A stretch of 64,000 bases of DNA from positions 40,647 through 104,646 of the forward strand of contig NZ_JAGGPU010000022.1 of assembly GCF_018613605.1 (NCBI RefSeq). Direction: 5' to 3'. Source of the stretch: Pedobacter sp. ISL-64. GTDB lineage: Bacteria > Bacteroidota > Bacteroidia > Sphingobacteriales > Sphingobacteriaceae. The position numbers and the translations under genes are program-made. Shown here piece by piece: positions 42,018 to 51,408 of the stretch (positions within the stretch are counted from its first letter, which is position 1; every line of letters begins with the position of its first letter). The notes under the pieces are model-generated. The model searched no databases. It saw only the letters and a list, made by a program, of their open reading frames with translations, and was not told the DNA's origin.

Positions 42018-45000
42018 ATGTCTTACAAAAAGGATAATAAATTAAAAAGCAATTTCACATCAATCACGATTAGCTTATCGTCTCCAGAAATTATTTTGGA
42101 ACGTTCAAGCGGTGAGGTGTTGAAACCAGAAACCATTAACTACCGTACTTACAAACCTGAGCGTGATGGTTTGTTCTGTGAGCGTATTTTTGGTCCGGTA
42201 AAAGATTACGAATGTCATTGCGGTAAATACAAACGTATCCGTTATAAAGGTATTGTTTGCGATCGTTGTGGTGTTGAAGTAACGGAGAAAAAAGTACGTC
42301 GTGAGCGTATGGGACACATTGCTTTAGTGGTTCCTGTTGCACACATCTGGTACTTCCGCTCTTTACCAAACAAAATCGGTTATTTATTAGGTTTACCTAC
42401 TAAAAAATTAGATTTAATTATCTATTACGAGCGTTACGTAGTTATTCAATCAGGCTTAATGGCTGAAGAAGGTATCAACTATATGGACTTCTTAACGGAA
42501 GAAGAATATTTAGATATCTTAGATAAATTACCTAAAGAAAACCAATACTTAGACGATAAAGATCCTAATAAATTCATCGCCAAAATGGGTGCTGAAGCAT
42601 TAGAAGATTTATTAAAACGTATTGATTTAGATACTTTATCTTATGATTTACGTCACCAGGCAGCTAACGAAACTTCTCAGCAACGTAAAAATGAGGCTTT
42701 AAAGCGTCTTCAGGTTGTTGAAGCTTTCCGTGGAGCTAATACACGTATCGAGAATCGCCCTGAGTGGATGATTGTTAAAATCGTTCCGGTTATTCCACCA
42801 GAATTACGTCCGTTAGTACCATTAGAAGGTGGCCGTTTCGCTACTTCCGATTTAAATGATTTATACCGCCGTGTAATTATCCGTAACAACCGTTTAAAAC
42901 GTTTGATCGAGATTAAAGCACCAGAGGTAATTTTACGTAACGAGAAACGTATGCTGCAGGAAGCTGTAGATTCGTTATTCGATAACTCACGTAAAGTTAA
43001 TGCGGTAAAAACTGAAGGTAACCGTGCTTTGAAATCACTTTCAGATATCCTGAAAGGTAAACAAGGTCGTTTCCGTCAGAATTTATTAGGTAAACGTGTG
43101 GATTATTCAGCTCGTTCGGTAATTGTTGTAGGGCCTAGCCTTAAATTGCACGAGTGCGGTATTCCGAAAGATATGGCTGCTGAGCTTTACAAACCATTCA
43201 TTATTCGTAAGATGATTGAGCGTGGTGTAGTAAAAACAGTTAAATCTGCTAAGAAAATCGTTGATAGAAAAGATCCATTAGTTTGGGATATTTTAGAAAA
43301 TGTATTAAAAGGTCACCCGGTATTATTGAACCGTGCACCTACGCTACACAGACTAGGTATTCAGGCTTTCCAGCCAAAATTAATTGAAGGGAAAGCAATC
43401 CAGTTACACCCACTAGTTTGTACTGCGTTCAACGCCGATTTTGATGGTGACCAGATGGCTGTCCACTTACCTTTAGGTAATGCAGCAATTTTGGAAGCCC
43501 AAGTATTAATGTTGGCCGCACACAATATCTTAAACCCTGCAAATGGTACGCCAATCACAGTACCATCACAGGATATGGTTTTGGGTCTTTATTATATTAC
43601 TAAAGGCCGTAGAACAGATGAAACCAGAGTTGTAAAAGGACAGGATTCGAATTTCTATTCACCAGAAGAAGTTATCATTGCTTATAACGAGAAAGAATTA
43701 GACTTGCATGCATTTATCAAAGTAAGGGTAAATGTTAAACAAGGCGATGGTTCTATCGTTAATAAATTAACTGAAACCACTGTAGGTAGAGTATTGTTCA
43801 ACCAAATGGTTCCTGAAGAAGTTGGTTATATCAATGAATTATTAACCAAAAAATCTTTAAGAGATATTATTGGTGAAGTAGTGAAAATGACTGGTATGGC
43901 CCGTGCTTCTCAATTCTTAGATGATATCAAAGAATTAGGATTCCGTATGGCATTCCAGGGAGGTTTATCGTTCAACTTACAAGACGTAAACATTCCGGTA
44001 GAAAAACATACTTTATTAGAACAGGCAGCAGCTGAAGTTGAAGAGGTAAGAAACAACTATAACATGGGTTTCATTACCAACAACGAACGTTACAACCAGA
44101 TTATCGATATCTGGACCCGTATCAACAACAGGTTAACTACATTCGTTATGACTCAGTTATCATCAGATAACCAAGGTTTTAACTCAGTTTACATGATGCT
44201 TGATTCAGGTGCACGTGGATCTAAAGAGCAGATTCGTCAGCTTTGCGGAATGCGTGGTTTGATGGCGAAACCTCAAAAATCTGGTTCAGGTGGTGATATT
44301 ATCGAAAACCCGATCTTATCAAACTTTAAAGAAGGCTTATCGGTATTAGAGTACTTTATCTCTACCCACGGTGCGCGTAAAGGTTTGGCTGATACGGCGT
44401 TAAAAACAGCTGATGCGGGTTACTTAACCCGTCGTTTACATGATGTTGCACAGGATATGATTGTTAACTCGGTTGATTGTGGTACTTTAAGAGGTATGTA
44501 CACAACTGCGTTAAAAGATCAGGAAGATATTGTTGAGCCATTATACGACAGGATTTTAGGGCGCACTTCATTACATGATGTTTATAATCCTTTGGATAAC
44601 ACATTATTGGTGAGTGCTGGCGAAGATATCAACGAAGATGTTGCCAAATTGATCGAAGAGTCTCCATTAGAAGGTATCGAAATCCGTTCGGTATTAACTT
44701 GCGAGAACAAACGTGGTGTTTGCGCATTATGTTATGGCCGTAACTTGGCATCTGGTAAACGCGTTCAAAGAGGTGAAGCAGTTGGTGTAATTGCAGCACA
44801 ATCAATCGGTGAGCCAGGTACACAGTTAACACTTCGTACTTTCCACGTGGGTGGTACTGCATCGAACATCGCTGCAGAATCTAACATCGTAGCTAAGTTT
44901 GATGGTGTAATCGAATTCGAAAATATCCGTACTGTTGATACACAAACAGAAGAAGGAACAGTTCAGGTAGTATTAGGTCGTTCAGGTGAGTTCAAAATTG

Positions 45001-46304
45001 TTGAACCAGGAACCGGACGTATCATTGTAACCAATAACATTCCTTACGGTGCATTCTTGTTCGTAAAAGAAGGTGATAAACTTTCTAAAGGTGATAAAAT
45101 CTGTTCGTGGGATCCGTACAACGCGGTTATTCTATCAGAATTTGCCGGTAAAGCACAATTTGATGCCATTATTGAAGGTGTAACCTTCCGTGAAGAATCA
45201 GATGAGCAAACTGGTCACCGTGAAAAAGTAATTATCGATACACGTGATAAAACTAAAAACCCTTCAGTTCAGATCGTTGATAAGAAAGGTGAATTCATTA
45301 AAGGTTATAACATTCCGGTAGGTGCCCACGTTTCAGTTGATGAAGGTGAAGCAATCCAAACTGGTCAGATTATCGCTAAAATTCCTCGTGCAACTGGTAA
45401 AACCCGAGATATTACAGGTGGTTTACCTCGTGTAACGGAATTATTTGAAGCACGTAACCCATCTAACCCAGCTGTAGTAACTGAGATTGATGGTGTGGTA
45501 ACTTTAGGTGGCGTTAAACGTGGTAACCGTGAAATTACAATCGAATCGAAAGATGGTGAAGTTAAAAAATACTTGGTTCCATTGTCGAAACACATCCTTG
45601 TACAGGATAACGACTTTGTGAAAGCGGGTATGCCGTTGTCAGATGGATCAATTTCTCCTGCGGATATCTTATCAATTAAAGGCCCTGCAGCGGTTCAAGA
45701 ATACCTGGTAAATGGTATTCAAGAGGTTTACCGTTTACAAGGTGTGAAAATTAACGATAAGCACTTCGAGGTAATTGTTCACCAGATGATGCAGAAAGTT
45801 CACATTGAAGATCCAGGTGATACTATTTTCTTAGAAAACAATGCTGTAGACCGTTGGGATTTTGCTGACGAGAACGATGCCATGTACGATAAGAAAGTGG
45901 TAGAAGATGCAGGTGATGCGACAGATATCAAACCAGGTCAGATTGTTTCATTACGCAGATTAAGAGACGAAAATTCTCAATTGAAACGTAAAGATTTAAA
46001 ACAGATCACGGTTAGAGATGCAAGACCAGCAACTGCAAGTTCTATCTTACAAGGTATTACACGTGCATCATTAGGTACTAAATCGTTCATTTCTGCGGCT
46101 TCGTTCCAGGAAACTACGAAAGTATTAAATGAGGCAGCTATTGCAGGTAAACGCGATAATATGTTAGGCTTGAAAGAAAACGTGATCGTTGGTCACTTAA
46201 TCCCTTCAGGTACTGGTGTACGTGGTTACGAAAGAATCATCGTTGGTTCTCAAGAAGAATACGATAAATTATTAGCTTCGAAACAAGAAGAAGTAGAAGC
46301 TTAG
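42018..46304 (+). CDS. rpoC: DNA-directed RNA polymerase beta' subunit
   Basis: Catalytic subunit with 1428 residues. It shows the zinc ribbon YECHCGKYKRIRYKGIVCDRCGV, the active-site NADFDGDQMAVH (three Asp binding Mg2+), the trigger loop/bridge helix region (GEPGTQLTLRTFHVGG) and the second zinc site CENKRGVCALCYGRN. Normal length for Bacteroidota. A terminator follows. Confidence 0.99.
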   Translation: MSYKKDNKLKSNFTSITISLSSPEIILERSSGEVLKPETINYRTYKPERDGLFCERIFGPVKDYECHCGKYKRIRYKGIVCDRCGVEVTEKKVRRERMGHIALVVPVAHIWYFRSLPNKIGYLLGLPTKKLDLIIYYERYVVIQSGLMAEEGINYMDFLTEEEYLDILDKLPKENQYLDDKDPNKFIAKMGAEALEDLLKRIDLDTLSYDLRHQAANETSQQRKNEALKRLQVVEAFRGANTRIENRPEWMIVKIVPVIPPELRPLVPLEGGRFATSDLNDLYRRVIIRNNRLKRLIEIKAPEVILRNEKRMLQEAVDSLFDNSRKVNAVKTEGNRALKSLSDILKGKQGRFRQNLLGKRVDYSARSVIVVGPSLKLHECGIPKDMAAELYKPFIIRKMIERGVVKTVKSAKKIVDRKDPLVWDILENVLKGHPVLLNRAPTLHRLGIQAFQPKLIEGKAIQLHPLVCTAFNADFDGDQMAVHLPLGNAAILEAQVLMLAAHNILNPANGTPITVPSQDMVLGLYYITKGRRTDETRVVKGQDSNFYSPEEVIIAYNEKELDLHAFIKVRVNVKQGDGSIVNKLTETTVGRVLFNQMVPEEVGYINELLTKKSLRDIIGEVVKMTGMARASQFLDDIKELGFRMAFQGGLSFNLQDVNIPVEKHTLLEQAAAEVEEVRNNYNMGFITNNERYNQIIDIWTRINNRLTTFVMTQLSSDNQGFNSVYMMLDSGARGSKEQIRQLCGMRGLMAKPQKSGSGGDIIENPILSNFKEGLSVLEYFISTHGARKGLADTALKTADAGYLTRRLHDVAQDMIVNSVDCGTLRGMYTTALKDQEDIVEPLYDRILGRTSLHDVYNPLDNTLLVSAGEDINEDVAKLIEESPLEGIEIRSVLTCENKRGVCALCYGRNLASGKRVQRGEAVGVIAAQSIGEPGTQLTLRTFHVGGTASNIAAESNIVAKFDGVIEFENIRTVDTQTEEGTVQVVLGRSGEFKIVEPGTGRIIVTNNIPYGAFLFVKEGDKLSKGDKICSWDPYNAVILSEFAGKAQFDAIIEGVTFREESDEQTGHREKVIIDTRDKTKNPSVQIVDKKGEFIKGYNIPVGAHVSVDEGEAIQTGQIIAKIPRATGKTRDITGGLPRVTELFEARNPSNPAVVTEIDGVVTLGGVKRGNREITIESKDGEVKKYLVPLSKHILVQDNDFVKAGMPLSDGSISPADILSIKGPAAVQEYLVNGIQEVYRLQGVKINDKHFEVIVHQMMQKVHIEDPGDTIFLENNAVDRWDFADENDAMYDKKVVEDAGDATDIKPGQIVSLRRLRDENSQLKRKDLKQITVRDARPATASSILQGITRASLGTKSFISAASFQETTKVLNEAAIAGKRDNMLGLKENVIVGHLIPSGTGVRGYERIIVGSQEEYDKLLASKQEEVEA

Positions 46305-46321
46305 ATTTTAATAGTAATTTT

Positions 46322-46355
46322 AAGCCCTCTGAATTTTTATTCAGAGGGCTTTTTT
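46322..46355 (+). terminator. Terminator after rpoC
   Basis: Perfect 13-bp stem AAGCCCTCTGAAT / ATTCAGAGGGCTT with a TTTT loop and T-run. Confidence 0.93.
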
Positions 46356-46463
46356 GTTTTATGAAAGAATCTATCTATTTTGTTACAGTCCGTCAAACGT
46401 TTGCGTAGGGGCACCTTCTTAATCACTTAATCTTATTCTATTAGGTTTGATTAACTTAGGTTT

Positions 46464-48197
46464 ATGAAGTTTTTATCTGTGATATTAATCATGGGCTTGG
46501 GTTTAACAAGCGCAGCTCAGGATGTTAGTCTGGCCTTGCAAAAAGCAAAATTGCCAGATAGCGAAACTATAAATAAGGAGTGGAATAATACCTCTGGAGG
46601 TTTAAATATTAGTTTTGCTAATAGTAACCTCAGGTTTGCAAAAGAGGTACCTCCAGCCATTTCAATTCAAAATACATGGAATACTGCTGCCTGGAAAGGA
46701 GAAAAAGTACATACCCAGCTGTTGCTTTGGACAAAAGCTAAGCATACCAACATCAGTATACAGGTTTCTGATCTCAAAGATCAACAAGGCAACAGCATAA
46801 AAAAAGAAAACATTACTTCAGGTATAATTAGATATGTAATTACCGACGAGTTTAGAGATGGCTGTGGCTACCGTAAAGCTGCAGATTTTGATTCATCGTA
46901 TGTAGCAGACCTGATCAATACCAAACTTAATACAATCGGCATTAATGCTAAAAATACACAACCAGTTTGGTTAAGTATAAAAGTTCCTGTTAATGTAAAA
47001 GCCGGAAGTTACTCTGGAACAGTCAAAATTAAAGGGGAAAAGGAATACAATCTGGCCATTAAAATCAAGGTACTCGATAAAACTTTACCACCTCCAAGTG
47101 CGTGGAAATACGATTTAGATTTATGGCAGCATCCTGCTGCTATTGCCCGGGCGCATAACGTAAAATTATGGAGCGACGAACATTTTGTATTAATGAAACC
47201 ATATTATACAATGTTGGCCAATGCCGGACAGAAAACAATTACAGCAAGTATTGTAAACGAACCCTGGGGGCATCAAACCTACGATGATTATCCAAGTTTA
47301 ATCAAATGGATAAAGAAAAAAGATGGCAGTTGGCTTTACGATTATAACCTATTTGATAGATACATTGCTTTTGTAATGGCCACTGGCATAAATCAACGTA
47401 TTAATTGCTACAGTATGGTACCGTGGAAAATTGCTTTTACCTATTGGGATGAAACTGCACAAAAAGAGGTTGTTTTTACAGAAGCTATTGGAACACCTGC
47501 TTATGATGCATTTTGGAAGAACATGCTTACCGATTTCACCAAACATTTAAAAGCTAAGAACTGGTTCGAGAAGACATATATCGCTATGGATGAGCGCCCG
47601 ATGAAAGCTATGCAGGCTGTAATTAAACTATTAAAAAGTGTTGATCCGAAATGGAAACTCGCTTTAGCTGGTGAATACCATCAGGAAATCGAAAAAGATA
47701 TCGATAATTATTGCATTGCTTCAAAATGGGAATTTCCGGCTGATGTGTTGCAAAAACGTAACGAGCAAGGTAAAACCAGCACCTGGTATACTTGCTGTAC
47801 CGAACCTTACCCAAATGCATTCAGTTTCTCTTCGCCTGCAGAACAGGTATGGATGGGTTGGTATACCGCCAATAAAAATATGGGCGGTTATTTGCGTTGG
47901 GCATATAACAGCTGGACCAAAAATCCTTTAACCGATACGCGTTTTACAGCTTGGCCCGCTGGCGATACTTATCAGGTTTATCCCGGACCATTAACATCGG
48001 TCAGGTTTGAAAAATTGATTGAAGGTGGACAGGATTTTGAGAAAATTAAGCAACTGCAGGCACTTTATACCAAAAATAAGAATACAGCAGCACTTGAGGA
48101 ATTGAATAAAGCTTTAGAAAATTTCAACTTAAAATCTTTATCAATGGTTACTGCTGATGAAATTTTAAAACGCGTAAAACCGCTGCTAAACAAATAA
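46464..48197 (+). CDS. Secreted GH123-type glycoside hydrolase (DUF4091 domain)
   Basis: A 577-residue exported protein (signal peptide cut after TSAAQ). The N-terminal beta-sandwich (about 30-205) is followed by a TIM-barrel-like region with WQHPAAIARAHNVKLWSDEHF, YIAMDERPM (adjacent Asp-Glu, expected catalytic pair of GH123) and GGYLRWAYNSWTKNP. Characterised GH123 enzymes are beta-N-acetylgalactosaminidases; the substrate here is only inferred. It stands alone between the rpoC terminator and a DUF3467 gene that normally lies close to rpoC, suggesting insertion. Confidence 0.84.
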   Translation: MKFLSVILIMGLGLTSAAQDVSLALQKAKLPDSETINKEWNNTSGGLNISFANSNLRFAKEVPPAISIQNTWNTAAWKGEKVHTQLLLWTKAKHTNISIQVSDLKDQQGNSIKKENITSGIIRYVITDEFRDGCGYRKAADFDSSYVADLINTKLNTIGINAKNTQPVWLSIKVPVNVKAGSYSGTVKIKGEKEYNLAIKIKVLDKTLPPPSAWKYDLDLWQHPAAIARAHNVKLWSDEHFVLMKPYYTMLANAGQKTITASIVNEPWGHQTYDDYPSLIKWIKKKDGSWLYDYNLFDRYIAFVMATGINQRINCYSMVPWKIAFTYWDETAQKEVVFTEAIGTPAYDAFWKNMLTDFTKHLKAKNWFEKTYIAMDERPMKAMQAVIKLLKSVDPKWKLALAGEYHQEIEKDIDNYCIASKWEFPADVLQKRNEQGKTSTWYTCCTEPYPNAFSFSSPAEQVWMGWYTANKNMGGYLRWAYNSWTKNPLTDTRFTAWPAGDTYQVYPGPLTSVRFEKLIEGGQDFEKIKQLQALYTKNKNTAALEELNKALENFNLKSLSMVTADEILKRVKPLLNK

Positions 48198-48350
48198 TAG
48201 ATGAAGCCAAATACTTTTTTGTGGGGTTGATGATCTGCCTGGTGCATTGTGAATTTCGGCAAAATATATACAAGTAAAGCAATGGTTATTGCAGACAATA
48301 AAAAAAGCATTAGCTATTGCTGCGTTAGATTTTTTAGAGAAATAACTTTT
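48198..48350 (+). other. Spacer with possible gene remnant
   Basis: Conceptual translation in one frame gives a short protein-like stretch (VDDLPGAL, stop, ISAKYIQVKQWLLQTIKKAL, then AIAALDFLEK, stop). It reads like a decayed coding end, but is too short to name and may be chance. Confidence 0.25.
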
Positions 48351-48391
48351 AAAGCGCCATAAAATTAATTTTATTTCAAACATTATGTTTT

Positions 48392-48417
48392 AAATTCCAC
48401 TTAAGCAGTGGAATTTT
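48392..48417. terminator. Terminator between the GH123-type gene and DUF3467
   Basis: Stem AAATTCCACT / AGTGGAATTT (48392-48401, 48407-48416), 5-nt loop, T-rich tail, 18 nt before the next ATG. Confidence 0.75.
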
Positions 48418-48433
48418 TTATTTTTGAGCTATT

Positions 48434-48745
48434 ATGGAAGAACAACAAAACGAGAATCAATTAAATATAGAGTTATCGGAAGAAATCGCTGAAGGAATTT
48501 TTTCTAACTTAGCCATCATTACCCACTCTAATACAGAATTTGTATTAGATTTTATCCGTGTAATGCCGGGAATTCCGAAGGCAAAAGTTAAATCAAGAAT
48601 TATCTTAACTCCAGAACACGCAAAGCGTTTATTATCAGCATTGGAGGATAATATTCAGAAATTCGAAGCCGTAAACGGGCGTATTAAAACTCAAGAAGAA
48701 CCACCTTTTCCTATGGGCTTCGGCGGGCCAACCGCTCAAGCGTAA
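48434..48745 (+). CDS. DUF3467 family protein
   Basis: A 103-residue cytosolic protein of a conserved Bacteroidota/Chlorobi-type family, marked by FVLDFIRVMPGIPKAKVKSRIILTPEHAKRL. In many genomes it lies near rpoC. Its function is unknown. The C-terminus ends with a Pro/Gly-rich tail (EEPPFPMGFGGP). Confidence 0.88.
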   Translation: MEEQQNENQLNIELSEEIAEGIFSNLAIITHSNTEFVLDFIRVMPGIPKAKVKSRIILTPEHAKRLLSALEDNIQKFEAVNGRIKTQEEPPFPMGFGGPTAQA

Positions 48746-48762
48746 GACTATTCAAAATCTTA

Positions 48763-48804
48763 CAAACAAATATTTGTTTGCTATGTTAGCATAGTATATA
48801 TTTG
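48763..48804 (+). promoter_or_regulatory. fadL-type promoter with overlapping 18-bp palindrome
   Basis: TATATTTG at 48797-48804 is the -7 box; TTTG at 48773-48776 lies 20 nt upstream as -33. The -33 box is inside the perfect palindrome CAAACAAATATTTGTTTG (48763-48780), followed by a smaller dyad CTATG TTAG CATAG (48781-48794). A dimeric repressor bound here would block the promoter. Confidence 0.65.
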
Positions 48805-48821
48805 TGTATAACCATTTATAG

Positions 48822-50045
48822 ATGAAAAAATTTTTATTGAGCGCATTACTTTCTGCCCCACTTTGGGTTTTGGGGCAGGGTTTCCAGGTTAATTTACAAG
48901 GACAGAAACAAATTGGTATGGCAGGTGCAGGTTCTGCGTTGGCTTTAGACGAGGCTTCCGTATTTTATAATCCCGGTGCAGTAACTTTCTTAGAGAAAAA
49001 CTCAGTTTCAGCAGGTGTAAACCCATTATTATTTAAATCCGCTTTTAAACAAACGGGTTCGAACGTTACAGAGGATGTGAAGAACAAAATTGCCCCTCCT
49101 TTCGAGTTTTATGCGGTGTGGGGGCCGAAATCAAATAAGTGGAAGTTAGGCTTAGGGGTGTATACCCCTTTTGGCGGTTTAGTAGATTGGGGCGATAATT
49201 GGTCTGGTAAGTATGCTTTAACCTCACTAAATTTAAAAGCAATCTATTTTCAACCAACATTAAGTATAAAAATTACCGATCGTATTGGTATAGGTGCAGG
49301 TTTTGTTTATAACCATGGCGATGTAAATCTTCAAAGAGCTATTCCTGTAAATTTTCCTGATGGTCGTTCGGGAAAAGCAACCTTAGATGGTACCGGAACA
49401 GGTTATGGATGGAATGCGGGTTTATATATCAAAACATTAAGCAATATCTCTTTCGCACTCGTACATAAATCGAAGGTAATTACGAAACTTGATGGTGGTT
49501 CAGCAGAATTTGAAGTTCCAAAGTCATTAGAAGGATCTTTTCCAGCAGGAAATACCTTTAACGCTGAATTACCCTTACCAGCTACCACAAGTTTAGGTAT
49601 AGGTATTCCATTGTCAAAAAGTACAGTTTTAGCTTTTGATGCAAGTTGGGTACAATGGCATATTTATCAGGATTTGTCTTTTGATTATGCTACCAATACA
49701 CCTGCGCTCGTTGATACAAAATCAGCGCGCAATTATCGTGATGGTTCTTCGTTTAAATTAGGTATTAACCACCAGGCCTCAGAGAAATTAGCATTAAGAG
49801 CAGGTATTGGTTATGCTTTCTCGCCGGTACAGGATGGGTACGTAACACCCGAAGCTCCTGATGCTGACCGATACATTTTAAGTGCAGGTTTAGGTTATAC
49901 GCCAACCCGCCATTTCGAAGTTAATGCATCGTTCTTTTTTGAAGATGTTAAATCGCGTAAACAAAAGAATATTGAAACGGGCCTAGATGGTACCTTTAAA
50001 ACTTTGGTTTATGCACCAGGTATTTCATTAACTTATAAATGGTAG
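48822..50045 (+). CDS. FadL/OmpP1/TodX-family outer-membrane transporter
   Basis: A 407-residue outer-membrane barrel that admits hydrophobic compounds such as long-chain fatty acids. Signal peptide to about residue 18 (LGQ), then QVNLQGQKQIGMAGAGSALALDEASVFYNPGAVTFL, the typical family N-terminus with NPA-type motif (here NPG), and a C-terminal strand ending ISLTYKW with a terminal aromatic. It is followed at 11 nt by an SGNH hydrolase gene, so uptake and hydrolysis of lipids may be linked. Confidence 0.9.
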   Translation: MKKFLLSALLSAPLWVLGQGFQVNLQGQKQIGMAGAGSALALDEASVFYNPGAVTFLEKNSVSAGVNPLLFKSAFKQTGSNVTEDVKNKIAPPFEFYAVWGPKSNKWKLGLGVYTPFGGLVDWGDNWSGKYALTSLNLKAIYFQPTLSIKITDRIGIGAGFVYNHGDVNLQRAIPVNFPDGRSGKATLDGTGTGYGWNAGLYIKTLSNISFALVHKSKVITKLDGGSAEFEVPKSLEGSFPAGNTFNAELPLPATTSLGIGIPLSKSTVLAFDASWVQWHIYQDLSFDYATNTPALVDTKSARNYRDGSSFKLGINHQASEKLALRAGIGYAFSPVQDGYVTPEAPDADRYILSAGLGYTPTRHFEVNASFFFEDVKSRKQKNIETGLDGTFKTLVYAPGISLTYKW

Positions 50046-50056
50046 GAGAAATTTAA

Positions 50057-51355
50057 ATGAAAAGATATATATTAAATAGTTTCGTTGCTGCTATCATCCT
50101 TTTTGCAGCAGCTTGTAGACCCGAAATAGAAACGCCTGCAGGTACAACTGCCGGACAAGCTAATTTTAGTAAATACATTGCTGTGGGTAACTCCTTAACT
50201 TCAGGATATGCCGATGGAGGTTTATATTTGGAAGGACAAAAAGTTGCTTATCCAAACTTAATTGCCGCCAAAATGGCTATGGTAGGTGGTGGGGCATTTA
50301 CCTCTCCGTTTTTTAGCGAAGAACATTCAAACGGCTCAGGTTATATTTCTTTAACAGCACTGGTTAATGGTACCCCAACTTTAACTCCTGTTGTTGATAA
50401 ACTGGCTATAAGAGATGCAGCGAAGCATTTAGACAAATACAATGGCGAAATCCAAAACTTGGGTATACCTGGAATGCGTGTTGATCTGGCCTTCGATCCA
50501 ACGCTTACTTTCAGTGCTGCAAATCCTTATTTCGAGCGTTTGTTGCCAGATGCTCAGGTAGGTAAAACCAATTATTTTCAGTTTATTCAAGGAAGAAATC
50601 ATACTTTTTTCTCGCTTTGGCTTGGAAATAATGATGTATTGGGTTACGCTTTAAATGGTGCAGTTACCGTATCTACCGATCCTACAACGGCTTTAACAGA
50701 TAAGGTTACTTTTTCTTCTTTATATGCTAATTTTTTAAATGTTTTAACTGCAGCTGGCCAAAAAGGTATAGTTGGTACTATTCCTGATGTAACTGCAATC
50801 CCTTATTTTAATACAGTTACCGTAGCAGCTTTATTAAATGCTGCCAAAGCAATTAATCCTGCCGCGGCAGCTATTTATATTCAAACAGGGACGGGTGCGG
50901 TAAGGCCTGCAACCGCTGAAGATTTAATCCGTTTACCGTTTCAATCAGAGGGCATATTTGGCAAGCCTAATGGTTCTGGCATTCCTTATGGTTTACACCC
51001 ATTAAATCCGATTGAAAATAAATGGGTATTAGATAAGGATGAAGTAATTAAATTAAAAGATTATGTAAATAGCTACAATAGCAGCATTAAATCTTTAGCC
51101 ACAAGCAAAGGTTTAGCCATTGCAGACACTTATGCTTATTTTAATCAGGTTAAAACTGGTATTAATGTTCAGGGGGTTGGTATCAATGCTTCATTTATTA
51201 CCGGTGGCGCATTCTCTTTAGATGGTGTTCACTTAACGCCACGTGGAAATGCAGTAATTGCCAATGTATTTATAGATGCCATTAATGCTAAATACGGTTC
51301 TACTGTACCAAACATTGATATTACGCAATATAGAGGCGTTAAATTCCCAAATTAA
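50057..51355 (+). CDS. SGNH/GDSL-family lipoprotein hydrolase
   Basis: A 432-residue lipoprotein (lipobox AAC at about residue 20). Block I reads VGNSLTSG (Ser nucleophile in GNSL rather than GDSL), WLGNNDVLG gives the Gly/Asn block and DGVHLTPRGN supplies the Asp-x-x-His. The catalytic set is intact, so esterase or lipase activity in the envelope is expected. It shares an operon with the FadL-type porin. Confidence 0.87.
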   Translation: MKRYILNSFVAAIILFAAACRPEIETPAGTTAGQANFSKYIAVGNSLTSGYADGGLYLEGQKVAYPNLIAAKMAMVGGGAFTSPFFSEEHSNGSGYISLTALVNGTPTLTPVVDKLAIRDAAKHLDKYNGEIQNLGIPGMRVDLAFDPTLTFSAANPYFERLLPDAQVGKTNYFQFIQGRNHTFFSLWLGNNDVLGYALNGAVTVSTDPTTALTDKVTFSSLYANFLNVLTAAGQKGIVGTIPDVTAIPYFNTVTVAALLNAAKAINPAAAAIYIQTGTGAVRPATAEDLIRLPFQSEGIFGKPNGSGIPYGLHPLNPIENKWVLDKDEVIKLKDYVNSYNSSIKSLATSKGLAIADTYAYFNQVKTGINVQGVGINASFITGGAFSLDGVHLTPRGNAVIANVFIDAINAKYGSTVPNIDITQYRGVKFPN

Positions 51356-51378
51356 TTCAAAAAGATTTTTATATTTTT

Positions 51379-51407
51379 AAAAGGTTCTAACGCTGTTGGG
51401 ACCTTTT
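51379..51407. terminator. Bidirectional terminator between SGNH gene and miaA
   Basis: Stem AAAAGGTTCTAAC / GTTGGGACCTTTT (51379-51391, 51395-51407) with two G-U pairs and a 3-nt loop; T-run on plus. It abuts the miaA stop codon. Confidence 0.8.
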
Positions 51408-51408
51408 T

